DNA of 64,000 bases from Amoebophrya sp. A120 (lineage: Eukaryota > Sar > Dinophyceae > Syndiniales > Amoebophryaceae). Where the stretch lies: positions 1,103,415 through 1,167,414 of the forward strand of contig CAJINV010000009.1 in assembly GCA_905178155.1 (NCBI GenBank). The letters run 5' to 3'. The translations under genes were made by a program, and so were the position numbers. The notes below the pieces were generated by a model that saw only the letters and a program-made list of their open reading frames with translations, had not been told where the DNA came from and searched no databases. How positions within the stretch are numbered: position 1 is the stretch's first letter; every line of letters starts with the position of its first letter. Below, piece by piece: positions 48,253 to 58,436 of this stretch.

Positions 48253-48759
48253 TTTTTCACTTGTCCTGACCTAGTCAGCAGAGCAGAATTCCAAGTAACT
48301 GAATCAAGGTGCCAGCACAGAGACAGACCGACGCGACTGTCGTAGTGGCGTCGAAAAATGAATCCTGAAATGACTACGACCACTTCCTGCTACACGTATA
48401 CACCAAGAAAAAGTAGAATAGGCAGCTTTGGAGATACATTAATGAAAGTGAACCATCAAGACCGAGAAGACCGTGATCAAATCGCTATTTTAGAAAAAAT
48501 GATTTTTCTGCTGGGTCACAGTGCTGGCGATTTGCGTTATTTGAACCGGGAACGTGAGATCGTGCCTCTTCACTGCAGCGGGATCTCAGGCTGACTTTAA
48601 TACTTATTTTCCTGCCGAACAACTTGCTGCGGATCGTGGCTCCGCTTCAAACAAAACGTGAATGCCGCATCGTATCCTGTGGACATTGTTGTTTTCCTGA
48701 CCAGATCGGAAGAAAGAAAAGCAAACAAGCTAAGAAGCCATACACAAACGAGGCAGAAG
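48253..48759. other. Gap, no supported gene
   Basis: About 500 bases between the 343-residue gene and cyclophilin. A plus-strand ORF (48358-48594) lacks pattern. It presumably holds the cyclophilin upstream region. Confidence 0.4.
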
Positions 48760-49847
48760 TTAGGACGGGTTCATCTTGGCGAATGCGGCAAATGCACGTT
48801 TTCCGTGGCTGCTGATCCTGCTCCCGATGAACAGCCCTTTGATATAATCTTCGAACGGTGCTTCCGACGTAGTTGCTACCCACAGCAAGTTGATTTTGAA
48901 AATTTCAAAGAATCTCAGAAGCACAACTTCTGTTTCGCGCCACATTTCGTCCGCATTGTGATTTTCCGTCGGGAAAATATGAAGTTTCGATTTTTGCATC
49001 AGTAGTAGCTGAAACTTCTCCACTCTAAATCTGCGACTTCGTCCTCGAAATCGACAGCCGGAGAAAACGACGGATAGCACCTGGTACGCCTTTCCAGAAG
49101 GGTCTGGCTCTTGCGTGCGATCTCTCCTAGTGTGCTCCGAAGTTCACTCAGGTTCTCTTCCGCAGAGTGAAGAAGACACCCATCCGCTTTTATTTCTCTA
49201 CCACCTCCTGTATCGTCTTTTATGTTGTTGCCCGGCTTCTTGGTTCCGCGCACTAGAAGCCTGCTCAGGTCGCGGACCGCCTGGCAGACCAGCTTGTCCT
49301 CGTCAGATCGAGTATCTATTTTCGGAAAATGATCCAGTTGCGCAAGGGAACTTCGCTCTTCCGGAAAAGATGATAAGGCTTCCTCATCGCTCGTCTCGTC
49401 CGCTCGCTGACGATTTTCGGGAAGACCATCATCTATCCCACCACACGTTCCGACGTCCGTCTGGCTCACCTCTTGCAAAGCCACTTTCATTTTGCTCGGA
49501 GCCAAAATTCTATTCCGAATGAGACGCGGCTCATCACATCTGTTCTTCACACCTCTTCTAGACGCCTCTTGCATGTGTGCGTGGAAGTGCGGGGCGTCGC
49601 TATCTCGTGCGAAGGCTGAAAGCAACTCTCTCGAGATTCTGCCGTAAACAAGCCGAAGGACCCGATGATATCGGCTGCCGTCGCCGCTCGCATCTTGACC
49701 AAGCGCTGTATGTAGCTTTGCTTCAGCTTCTGCTTCGGGAAGGATTCGCATGATGCCAGTCACTGTCGCATGCAGATCCACCAGGTCCAGCCTGCGTGCC
49801 CCGAGTGCCGGTGCGCAGAACTGCGATGGACGCACAATCGGATGCAT
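48760..49847 (-). CDS. Hypothetical 343-residue protein
   Basis: Exons 49847-49081 and 49024-48760 join through a 56-base GT-AG intron in phase 2. The join rescues a second frame that would otherwise look unrelated. The first exon is polar and partly disordered (ETSDEEALSSFPEERSSLAQ), with a possible helix VCQAVRDLSRLLVRGTKKPG. The second exon is more ordered: VEKFQLLLMQKSKLHIFPTE, VVLLRFFEIFKINLLWVATT, FEDYIKGLFIGSRISSHGKR. It ends AFAAFAKMNPS. I recognise no family. Without the short intron the protein would stop 18 codons after the exon boundary. Confidence 0.6.
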
Positions 49848-50879
49848 GTTTGCGACGTGGGGGAGGAAATAACTTGATCGTATTTATAGCAAGAGGGATA
49901 CTAGGGAATCGATCTGTTACGGGTGAACATGAACGTGAAGTATTGAAGGCACCACCGAGGGAGTGGTAGTAGCGTTGGAGGAAAAATGCACTGTATTTAT
50001 AGGCCAAAAAGCGCCTGTGGGAAGCATTGCTTAACGCAACGACAACATTGCTCAGCCGTGGGACAATAAAAATAATGCCTGCTCGGACTGGTGGAAACAC
50101 AATGGATCAGATCACATATACATGACACAACCGACAAAATGGAGATGCACAGCAATGTCCGAGTCCCACAGAATACCTGTGTAACTTCCGCGGAATCAGA
50201 AACAGAATCAGGTAATCACGATCTCATCAACCGAACATTTTGATTTTAGCCGAGGGAGCCTCGTGCATGTTTAGATTGATGACAGAGGCGAGTGAAACCG
50301 ATTCCGAAGAACCAGGAGATGACCGAATGAGATGAAGATCCATCAAGACGCGCATTGCATCAAAGTGTGTGCTCAACGCTCTGCGCTTCAAAGAGAGCGG
50401 ATACGCAGCCGGAGTCGCCGACCGCGATAAGAAGGAACACGCATCCAACCAACATGCTGCAGGAGAATGGCTCAGCAGGTGCCACCGCCTTCTTGTGGAG
50501 CTCTTTCTTTGTGTTTCCTGTGGCTCAAACAATCCGTGTGCGCATGCGTACCGCGTCCATTGATCACATCGCTCAATGTAAAAGACTCGTTTGCCAATAG
50601 CACTGGGCCAAGCGTAGACACTTTCCCTCTCAGGGCGTGAGTAGGCCACACGTTCTCATTAACGCAAACGTCTCTCACACAAACAGGGATGTATTTATTT
50701 CTCTTATGTTCGACACAACAGATTGCTGATTCTAAACTCGTACGTGCCGTCATGTTCATTCTTCACGGACTCTTCCAACTGACCAGACACAACGTCTGGC
50801 TGTCTCCAGTCAGGAGTCCAAGCCCGTATGTGGATTCATCACCTTCCGTCGAAAAAGAAGTGTTGGAAGCAAGCCCGAT
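49848..50879. other. Gap with one weak minus-strand ORF (50227-50649)
   Basis: The ORF at 50227-50649 (140 codons, minus) begins MAYSRPERESVYAWPSAIG and ends SAKIKMFG. Overlapping frames on both strands are similarly open, so I cannot choose. No splice partners or domain are seen. The rest of the interval is AT-rich and probably holds UTRs of the flanking genes. Confidence 0.3.
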
Positions 50880-51365
50880 TTAGTCGAACAGATCGAACTC
50901 CATCTCCTCCTCCTCTTCTTCCACAACTTCTTCCTTCTTAGCCTCCGCAGCCGGAGCGTCGCCGCCCGCGGCAGCGCCGCCAGCTGCAGCACCACCGCCG
51001 CCGCCACCGAAGCCCTGGAGCTGCTCACGGCCCTTCGCGATCACTTCGTGAACGACCTTACCTGTTGTGCAGTGATTTTGAAAATTTTCAATTCAGCTGT
51101 GTCTTTAAATTTTCGTCGCCGACGAAGATGATGCTTCTCTTTTTATGTCCAATTGTGTGGGAATGAAACTGATACTTACATGCGATTACTTCCAAGACTC
51201 TTCACTAAAAAAAGTACCCTTCATCTCGGAGATGAGCTTGTCAGCCAAAGCCGAATCAAATTCGCCGCCGGCGGCTTCGATGATCTTCTTTAAATCAGCG
51301 GAGGTCGGCTCGTCCTTGCCGGACAGCACGGTGAGGAGGTAAGCGGAAACGTACTTGAGTCCCAT
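50880..51365 (-). CDS. RPLP2: 60S acidic ribosomal protein P2
   Basis: Exons 51365-51218 and 51061-50880 join through a GT-AG intron (phase 1) to 109 residues. The N-terminal dimerisation helices read MGLKYVSAYLLTVLSGKDEP and ADLKKIIEAAGGEFD, typical of P2 rather than P1. A Gly/Ala hinge (GFGGGGGGAAAGGAAAGG) and an acidic tail follow. The protein ends EEEMEFDLFD. P2 forms the P-stalk with P0 and P1 and recruits translation GTPases. The usual eukaryotic ending is DDDMGFGLFD, so the Gly-to-Glu and Gly-to-Asp changes around the invariant Phe are unusual, but the FDLFD core is kept. Confidence 0.97.
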
Positions 51366-52186
51366 TTTGAAGATGATGTGTCTATGACAACGACGTAGTT
51401 TAAACCACCAGGGGTCCAAAGTTGGCACTGTTATTCACATAGATTGAAAGTGATGAAGATATCAGTAGCAAGAACTCGTGTGTAGCATTGGGGAACTTCA
51501 ACGGCCATGGCAGATGGGCGCGCGGCATTCAGTGGATCGCGATTGGGAAGGGGAACATTTTTGATTTAGACTTGGGCTTTAAATTGATCAAGCTCATGCG
51601 CATGTTGATCTTCTCATTCTGTTGTTTTGGGAACTCTCTAGAATTGGATCTTTTCTTCAATAATCGAAGCTGAACATGAACCGACTCGCCTACATAGTCT
51701 TGAAGTGTAGAAGGGTTCTGAAGCAAATTTTTGGATCTTTAAGTTTCCTGTTGAGTTCTTCCTTGAGTCCATGGGCAACTAATTAAATACAAATACATTG
51801 ACAATGCCTTCACCATACCCTCCTTGAGGAACAACGCACAAAAAAATTTGATCGATCTGAGGGCAGCACCTTTTTATGCTCGAGCTTGGCGGGAATGAGC
51901 CATGCATGAGTTTTGCCTTTGATTTCTCACATGCTGCTAGCGTTCTTGCAGTGTAGTTTATGATGCAGGATTCGGATTTCCAAAATTTTCTAGCTTTAGA
52001 TTATTAAATTGGGACTTTAGCGTGTTTTGCCACGAGGAAAAAAAATGAATCATGTTGTGAGGGGTTTGTCTAAAAAAATTTTCGTGCAGAAGCAGTGTCG
52101 GGGAATTTCTTCTATAGTGATCGAGAATCTAGCGGCAGAACGATAACGTGTTACGAAACGCAGCCCGCTCCAGGTGAAAAGACGCA
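51366..52186. other. Gap, no supported gene
   Basis: AT-rich sequence between the surface-protein stop and P2. Only short ORFs (51488-51673, 51529-51726) occur. It presumably includes the P2 promoter or trans-splice acceptor region, with no identified motif. Confidence 0.4.
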
Positions 52187-54256
52187 CTACTGGATCGAGC
52201 ACCAGTCGTCCCCGTCGGAGTCGTCTTTCTTGTCCGCGGATCGCCGCCGGTCCCTTTCTTGCGAGCGGCGACTGCCCTTCTTCCCGTCGCCCTTCTTCCA
52301 GCCCTTCTCGTCGTACCCACCGTTGTCCCAGTCGCTCCGGTAGCTGTTCTCCCAGTCCTTTCCTTTCCCCTTCTTTTTGCCCTTCCAGCTCTCCTTGCCA
52401 CCCATCCAGCTGCCCTTTTTCCCACCGAAATCGTCAAACCCAGGATATCACTTTGAAAACAAACTAACAACCCCGCCCCGGCGAGAAGACTGACTGCACT
52501 CAGCGAGTATTATCCGCAGTGCCAAAGCCAAAGAAAACGGAAATGTTTTAGTGTTTTGCATGAAAACCAAGAAGAGCAACAGGTGCATGGCACTTTTTTA
52601 GTGCGAACAACACGAATGAATCTTTGTCTTGCCCGATGCGAGTCCCAGTTTCATTCAATGTGATAACCCCGGTGGTCCGAACTCGTCGAAACCGTTCCCG
52701 TACGCCGGCTCTTCCCAGTACTCTTCACCATCGTACCCCTCGTCCTCGTAGTACTCGTCGACGTAGGCCTCCTCCGCCTGACGTTTTTTCCTGAAGTACA
52801 CTACCAATGACACAATGATGATCACGCAAAGGACCCCAACTCCGCCAAGAATAATGTACATCGTGTAATCGTCTTGCACTCTTGTCCCCAGAAAAAGACC
52901 CATCCACACGAACGACACGACCCCGTGACGCGATCTCAGACAAATCGTTGCAATGCATATCGTCGTTCGTCAACAAAAAGAGAGGCGTGGTGATGGAACT
53001 ATGTGTATAAGCAGTGACTTCAACTACAGTACCAGTAGGGCCAATGCGAAAAGTATACGCAGAAGTACGCGCTCCTGTTAAGGCATGCTCCCTGTGCTTT
53101 TCGGTCATTCCAATGGCGAAACATCGCGAAGTACAACATGAATAGTCGGGTCATACCTATTAATATGCAGGGAAGATCGGGCAACGAACACGTCGCAAAG
53201 ATGAGCCCACGGGTCTGTGTCTCGTGCGATGAGGGCTGACATTCATTTCGATAGCTTGCGGGGGGGCGGTGGTCGTCGGTGTTTCTGGCGGTGACGGCGC
53301 AGGAGCCGGCGTGCTTGTTGGATCTGCGTCCATGTCTTCGTAGTGAGGCGCTAGTACGATTGCGCCACACTTGGCAACATCGTTCAAACATTCCCGTATA
53401 CTGCACACGCCAGAATCACAAGGGTTGGGACCAGTGGGCTTTGGGCGCGGAACGCATGTGTGTACAACTTCCCCCTGTTCAATGTTCCCGGTGCGCTCTG
53501 GTGCGCAAACCGTGCTTTCGTCTGCCGGCTTTACTATGGTGCAACTATTCACGAGCCAACTTTGGTACGATTTGAAGAAAACTTTACAGGATTCTAAAAC
53601 CATCCCCGTACCTTGTTGCCCACAACTCCATAAGCTAACAAAACCCTTTTTCAAATTCTTATTGATTAATTCGCCAGCTGGCCCTCCCGGGATTTCGCAC
53701 GTCGTTCTGTCTGTGTTGAGCTCATCGACGGTAACGTCGCTCGCAACCAAAACTCGTTCCGTGGGGTATCAAAACAAGAGGGGATCCCGTCGCGATTCTC
53801 ACTTTTACTTATGCCTCATATGATCAACCTATATTTCATCATTAACTTTAAGCTTTACCATCGACTCGGTTTGCAGATCACGATTCACAGCAGCTACAGC
53901 CGTGGTGGATGGTCTGAGACAGAACATGCAAACACTAACAGAAACAGGCCAGACTGAAAGGACGGAGCTGCACATTGAGATCTTCTCGACGACGGGATGC
54001 TTATGCACTACCATACGGCGTTTACCTTCCGAGCCGTCTGGTGGTTCTGCTTGATGAACGTGAAACCTTGCACCGTCTGCAAAGCAACAAAATGGACTAG
54101 TACAGTGTGCTTCATCAGGAACGCCATGCGCAAGGACTTCGGTCCCATCCCCTTCGCCCTTCGAGACAAAAATGTTCTTGTGGGAGCTGATTTACAACTG
54201 AACCCGCACCGGTAGATCCCTTTCCTCGTAGCCCCGTAAGTATTGCGGCAATCAGA
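52187..54256 (-). CDS. Cysteine-rich type I membrane protein (5' end unresolved)
   Basis: Five segments join with consistent phase to 404 residues: 54256-54032, 53897-53857, 53745-53255, 52872-52665 and 52436-52187. The ectodomain is Cys-rich (SDCRNTYG, IYRCGFSCKS, RTTCEIPGG, LWSCGQQG, NPCDSGVCSIRECLND). A Pro/Thr stalk (PTSTPAPAPSPPETPTTT) leads to one membrane span (MYIILGGVGVLCVIIIVSLV) with a KKR stop-transfer. The cytoplasmic tail is Tyr/Glu-rich (YVDEYYEDEGYDGEEYWEE) then Lys/Gly-rich, ending DDWCSIQ. None of the four junctions is GT-AG. All close on short direct repeats (ACGGCT, TGGT, GCAAG, GGGTT), the TGGT one being weakest. A signal peptide exon upstream is expected but not found. 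This is a candidate surface receptor or adhesin; family unknown. Confidence 0.65.
52437..52664 (-). mobile_element. Introner-like element in the cytoplasmic tail (228 bp, GGGTT repeat)
   Basis: Direct repeats (GGGTT, sense) lie at 52665-52669 and 52437-52441. Removing one copy and the insert joins CCG GGG TTT GAC in frame (GPPGFDDFGG). The ends match in inverted orientation as TATCAC.TTGAA followed by A-rich sequence. No cut gives GT-AG; the nearest is GTTATC...CCTGG. There is no ORF inside. The terminal motif resembles the polycystin element. Confidence 0.8.
52873..53254 (-). mobile_element. Introner-like element between stalk and membrane span (382 bp, GCAAG repeat)
   Basis: Direct repeats (GCAAG, sense) lie at 53255-53259 and 52873-52877. 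Splicing joins CCG CAA GAC GAT TAC in frame, placing the Pro/Thr stalk directly before the membrane span. Subterminal sequences form an imperfect inverted repeat of about 30 bases (CATCGCACGAGACAC near one end, CATCCACACGAACGACAC at the other). No GT-AG solution keeps the frame. It is the largest of the four elements and has no ORF of note. Confidence 0.7.
53898..54031 (-). other. Non-GT-AG intron flanked by ACGGCT repeats (134 bp)
   Basis: Exact 6-base repeats (ACGGCT, sense) lie at 54032-54037 and 53898-53903. Joining at the repeat gives CAC CAG ACG GCT GTA GCT GCT GTG, in frame on both sides. A plausible GT donor (AAG|GTAAAC) exists 6 bases inside, but no AG acceptor restores the frame. 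No terminal inverted repeat was seen. Confidence 0.6.
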
Positions 54257-55257
54257 CAGTCAGATCCCGCAATCGGTTGAAATTTCTTTCCACTGATGGT
54301 TCCAGTCGAAACAAGAATAAATCTTGTATGCTGGGCCTGGGTCACAGGGATGTACAAAATTGAGAATGAAAATCTAAATCAGGCTGTTGTGGTCGCAGAG
54401 TGATTTTCCAAACCTAGTGGGGGGGTGCATCTCCATGATGACACAGAATACCAATGAGTCTTTTCTTGCTTTCAACAAAATATGCGTAAACTTCTCTGGG
54501 GTGGAGACGTGACGGGTCCTTGGAGCAAAAACAAACGAAAGTGAAAAAATTCATTGTGCGAAGATAAATTTCCAGTGAATGCGATCGAAATCAAGACCGG
54601 ACAAGACTGTGCGCCAGACGTTCGCAAGAATGATTGCCCGATGCAGTTGCATCGAAAAAACGCACGAGGGTCAAGCACAAACGAAACTGCAATAGCGAAC
54701 GAAATATGAAAGGGACGTGCAACGAGGAACCGATAATTTCGACGTCTCACAGCCAGAGCTCGCACTTCGGCTTACGAAAAAGGTGCAGTCGGACGCGCGA
54801 CGCAGACATGCCCGAGCCCGCGTATGCGAAAACCGCCTGACCGAGAGAACGACCGAGCATTGAGACTGGTAAGTGCTAGGGACCAACATTTGTTCGCTCA
54901 ACCAAAAGCGCTGCTTCTTGCCCGCGGCACTGCACTACAACCAAGAAAAGTTTCCGACCATGGTTGCAATGCTTTGTGTTCGATAGCCAGAGCGAGAGCC
55001 CAACCTGGACTTGCAATATCCCATATGTCGTCCGAAGTAGAGTTTACGCAGTTCTTCCGTCAACCGGAGAATGCTGTATCGAAGAAGTTGTAGATTGGCT
55101 TTGTTGTAGGAAGAAACGAACCATCCTTCGTTGCATAGATCATACAAAGACGTACTAGCATCAGGACTGCAATGCCAGTTTCAAAGATCCGGCGCTTCAT
55201 CATAAATATTTTTGGATTTGCATTTGGAATTGGATTTGCTTATCGCACGATATAATA
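54257..55257. other. Gap, possible missing 5' exons of the surface-protein gene
   Basis: Minus-strand ORFs at 54472-54765 and 54671-54901 include a hydrophobic stretch (FHISFAIAVSFVLD) that could be a signal peptide, and 54257-54357 is partly open. I could not join any of them in phase, so no exon is claimed. Confidence 0.35.
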
Positions 55258-56482
55258 TCACGAGAAGAAACGACGCAGCACATCAAAAGGCAAAAGAGGC
55301 AGCCCGGCTTGCGAGCGAAAGACAGCCAAGATAACCAGGCCGGGCACGGGGAGCACCACATGCCAAAGTGTATGCCAGAAAAGGTAATGTTGAAAATGCC
55401 GCTCGACCTTCTCCATCAACAGTCCCGCTTCGCCTGCGTCTGCCTTCCTCAGTGTGGCTGGTGGCGCCTCTCCCGATGAAACGCCGAGTCCTCTAGCACT
55501 GGACCTGCTGCCTGTAAGAACTTGACCCCGTTCCGAAAGGTCGGAGCCCCCTCCCCGCCTGACCGGTGTCCGATTCCGAGTCGCGGTTGTCCTTTTTGCC
55601 TTTGCATTTTGTCCTTGTCTTCTGCTGCTCCGACGCTGTCGGCGATCCGTCACGGAGCTCGCGCGATTCGACATCTTCGGGGAAACCGAGGTATTGCTGA
55701 CTTCCGGCAACCCGCCCAACCGACCACTAGCTGCGAGGCACTCGCCGAAGTGGGTTGCGGCTGTGAGGAAAACGAATCCCGCACCCCACAACATGGAAAA
55801 TAGCACCCAGTTCGTTGGGTACTCAATGGGCAGGAAAAGCCAGTGGCTGCACTGAACCATAAACATCGTCATGGCACTGGCACGGTCAACCTGGTGAATT
55901 TAGGGGCACATAATTGAGTTGATGCATGAAGTTGAAGCCAACTGCTGAAACTGCTGACTGGGGCTGTTTCACGAAAATGCTAACATTCAACTGGTGTGGA
56001 GGACAAGGAAGGAGAACAACACGAATGATCCAGACGTTTGGGGCACAAAACAACGCATACACATTCGCATAAATCAATTTCTCGCAAAAAAGAAGCAATA
56101 CAGTTGACGCGGTCCAGTCAAGGCCAAAGCTGTGGACATCGTTCCAATACGATATCGGTCCCTGCACCACCAAAAAGAAACCTTCCCACCACCAGAGTCC
56201 GGCGAAATCGGGAAACTTTTGGTCCATGGCTTCGGCGGACAGCATCAGGTAGGCCCCGAAAACGCTGTACAAGAAGGAGCTCGCAGCAAAGTGCCAGCAC
56301 TGCCGAGCCCGCTGCACGTATCCCTTCTGAATCAGGTATGTCGATGTGTCGGCGCAGGTGCTGTCCGTTCGGGCCAAACGTGCCCACTGCACTTTAACCC
56401 ACGAAGCGAATGCCTTGAACGTCGTTGCGGCATTTTTGCGCGGAATGCCGTGCGCCTCCTGTTTCTGGCGCCCCACGCCCAT
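55258..56482 (-). CDS. Multi-pass membrane protein, possibly CREST superfamily
   Basis: Exons 56482-56063 and 55890-55258 join through a GT-AG intron (phase 0) to 350 residues. Membrane segments include SFLYSVFGAYLMLSAEAM, WEGFFLVVQGPISYW, STVLLLFCEKLIYAN, FMVQCSHWLFLPI, WVLFSMLWGAGFVFLTA and YLFWHTLWHVVLPVPGL. An ~85-residue basic, Ser/Arg-rich loop (RRQRRSSRRQGQNAKAKRT) separates the fifth and sixth. Polar residues inside membrane segments (VDRASAM, FWHTLWH) resemble the conserved Asp and His positions of the CREST superfamily (ceramidases, PAQR receptors, Per1, TMEM8), which are proposed metal-dependent hydrolases. The assignment is tentative: the classical S...H and second H..H pairs are not all obvious. 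The start ATG at 56482 gives a basic N-terminus without signal peptide. Confidence 0.65.
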
Positions 56483-57815
56483 CCGAGTGCAGCTTTATTT
56501 CGCGGTGCGCACAAGGTCCAGATGATCCTTTAGAGCTTAATGTGACTGGCCCGCCTTGTTCGCAAATAGAGACAGAACCACACAAGAAGAAACTTCGCAA
56601 CTACAAGGGCTCGTATCGGGTGAGCGGCACGCTTTCTCGTCGCGATGGTACAGAGTTTATCTATCTTCTGCTAACGAGGAATCCAATTGCTCAGTACCTA
56701 CGTAAGTAATAGGGGATTGGGTAGGCGTCTTGGACCAGCGGGAATGCACAGCCTGCGAAGATTCGGGTGGTTTTGGCCCGCGATGACGATGAAGTTGCTA
56801 CTCTGAAATCCACCACGACGATGAAAGAAACCGACCAGGCAACGCACAGTGGGGGAAATTCCGACTTAAAGATCCGAGGACGAGGGGGCTTGCTGCTGCT
56901 CCTCTGCAGCATAAAAATAGATGAACGAATCTACACGTTTTTCGGGCTTGCTGCAATCAAACCTGCTTTTGGACGAAACCGATGGATTTCGCACGCACCT
57001 AATAGTAATTCAGTCCTCCCCGTAGCTGACAAATCAACGATGGGCTCACGCGGAGCCGAATAGACCCGATCGCACTGAGACTGGCTCGAGGTGTCAGTGC
57101 CACACAGTCTACTAGCTTCATCTAGCGCTATTTTGTGAATTCCGATTTCAAAAAAAAATTCCGTACGAATTATCGTGGAGGGGTAATTCCTGAGCATTAA
57201 AAGACGAGGGTGACATGCAAAAAGAAGAACGGAAAAAACGAAATGAAAAAACGAGCTGAAATGACTTCTAGGGGAAAAGGAAAGCGATAACGTTAACGAC
57301 GCACATGAGCAATGAAAATCACAAAAAAATGCAACTACTTCTACTGAACGAAGAAAAAATGAGAGTTGAGAATGCCGAGATACCGTGGTGGTGGCCTTCA
57401 TGCTGCCACCTCTTTGTGTGGGCTTCCTCGTAAGACGGAAAAAGTAGCTCAAAAGTAGGACGACGGCTAAAAGTATGGAAATATGCTGATACTTTTTTCA
57501 TGCTTGTACCTCCATGCATGTGGTGCGTACTGCATCGCTCAGCTTCTGCGAGTCAAATAGTGACGGAAACAGTTGCAGACAGAAACAGTTGCAGACAGAT
57601 GCAATCAAAAAATTCGAGGTACTCCAACTCGCTGCGATCTTCTAGCAATTGAAAAGAAGAGTGTATAGCAGTCTTTTCCTTGCTGCGTACACTTCGGACT
57701 CAAGCAAATCTTTTCGCATGAATATCGTACATCGACCACCAACTTCTCTTCATCTTGTCATTTGCTTGATTCATCTAATGAAGAGACGCAGTGAGTTAAC
57801 ACAACAGCCCCTGCA
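56483..57815. other. Gap, with a 16-base tandem duplication at 57566-57597
   Basis: No supported gene. A minus-strand open stretch (56691-56912) is moderately GC-rich with a hydrophobic run VAWSVSFIVVVDF and could be an unassigned exon. Two exact head-to-tail copies of GAAACAGTTGCAGACA lie at 57566-57597. Confidence 0.45.
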
Positions 57816-58436
57816 CTATTTCGCTGCTTCCGCTTGTAGGGTACAACACGTGTCGACGTCGGCATCGTTGCTCTCGTCGCACGCTGTGCTTTCACAAAAT
57901 TTGGTTTGCTCTTTGGCGCACTGGTCTTCCGGGAGATGACGACCACACAGAACCATGTCGAGTGCGCAAAGAGGCGGGATGACGGTAAAGTGGGTGCACG
58001 TCTCGTCCCCATTTCTAAGCGACGGCTTATCCACTTTTGTGACGTACGCTAGACAGTCTGCGGAAGCAGAGCACCTCGCTTCACAATCACTGTCTGTAAT
58101 GTTGGCCAGCTTCAAGAAGTTGGCGCAGGGTCCCCCGCCAGTGGTACCTTGCTTGCACACACAGTACCCAGTTCCGAGCGAGTCGTATGTCGGGGGATCC
58201 GTCCCAGCGTTTTTCCGCTCACACGACCCGTTTTCGTACTGCTTGTGGGTGTCAAAGCCCCTGCTCCAGGAGGTATACGGTGTCCAACATGTGTAGATCT
58301 CATCGAGTGTCACACGGAGTGTAGAGTTTACATTGCTGCAAATTGCTCCGCGCTTGAATCCGTCTGCACAGGGTGTCCAGCTGAAAATCGGTGCACGTGC
58401 GTTGCTCTGAAAAAAGCCTGATTGCGTCCACTTCAT
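57816..58436 (-). CDS. Cysteine-rich, probably secreted or surface protein
   Basis: A 206-codon minus-strand frame with about 24 Cys. Examples are FSWTPCADGFKRGAICSN, IYTCWTPYTSWSRGF, GSCERK, YCVCKQGTTGGGPCANF, ITDSDCEARCSASADCLAYV, ETCTHFTVIPPLC and DVDTCCTLQ. The DSDCEARCSASADCLAYV block resembles the C...C....C..(F/Y) core of PAN/apple-like or WSC-like modules of extracellular proteins. It ends QAEAAK. The ATG at 58436 may not be the true start, since no signal peptide follows. An AG acceptor at 58424 (CAATCAG) suggests that an upstream exon supplies the signal sequence. Exact family not identified. Confidence 0.6.
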   Translation of the reverse strand: MKWTQSGFFQSNARAPIFSWTPCADGFKRGAICSNVNSTLRVTLDEIYTCWTPYTSWSRGFDTHKQYENGSCERKNAGTDPPTYDSLGTGYCVCKQGTTGGGPCANFLKLANITDSDCEARCSASADCLAYVTKVDKPSLRNGDETCTHFTVIPPLCALDMVLCGRHLPEDQCAKEQTKFCESTACDESNDADVDTCCTLQAEAAK

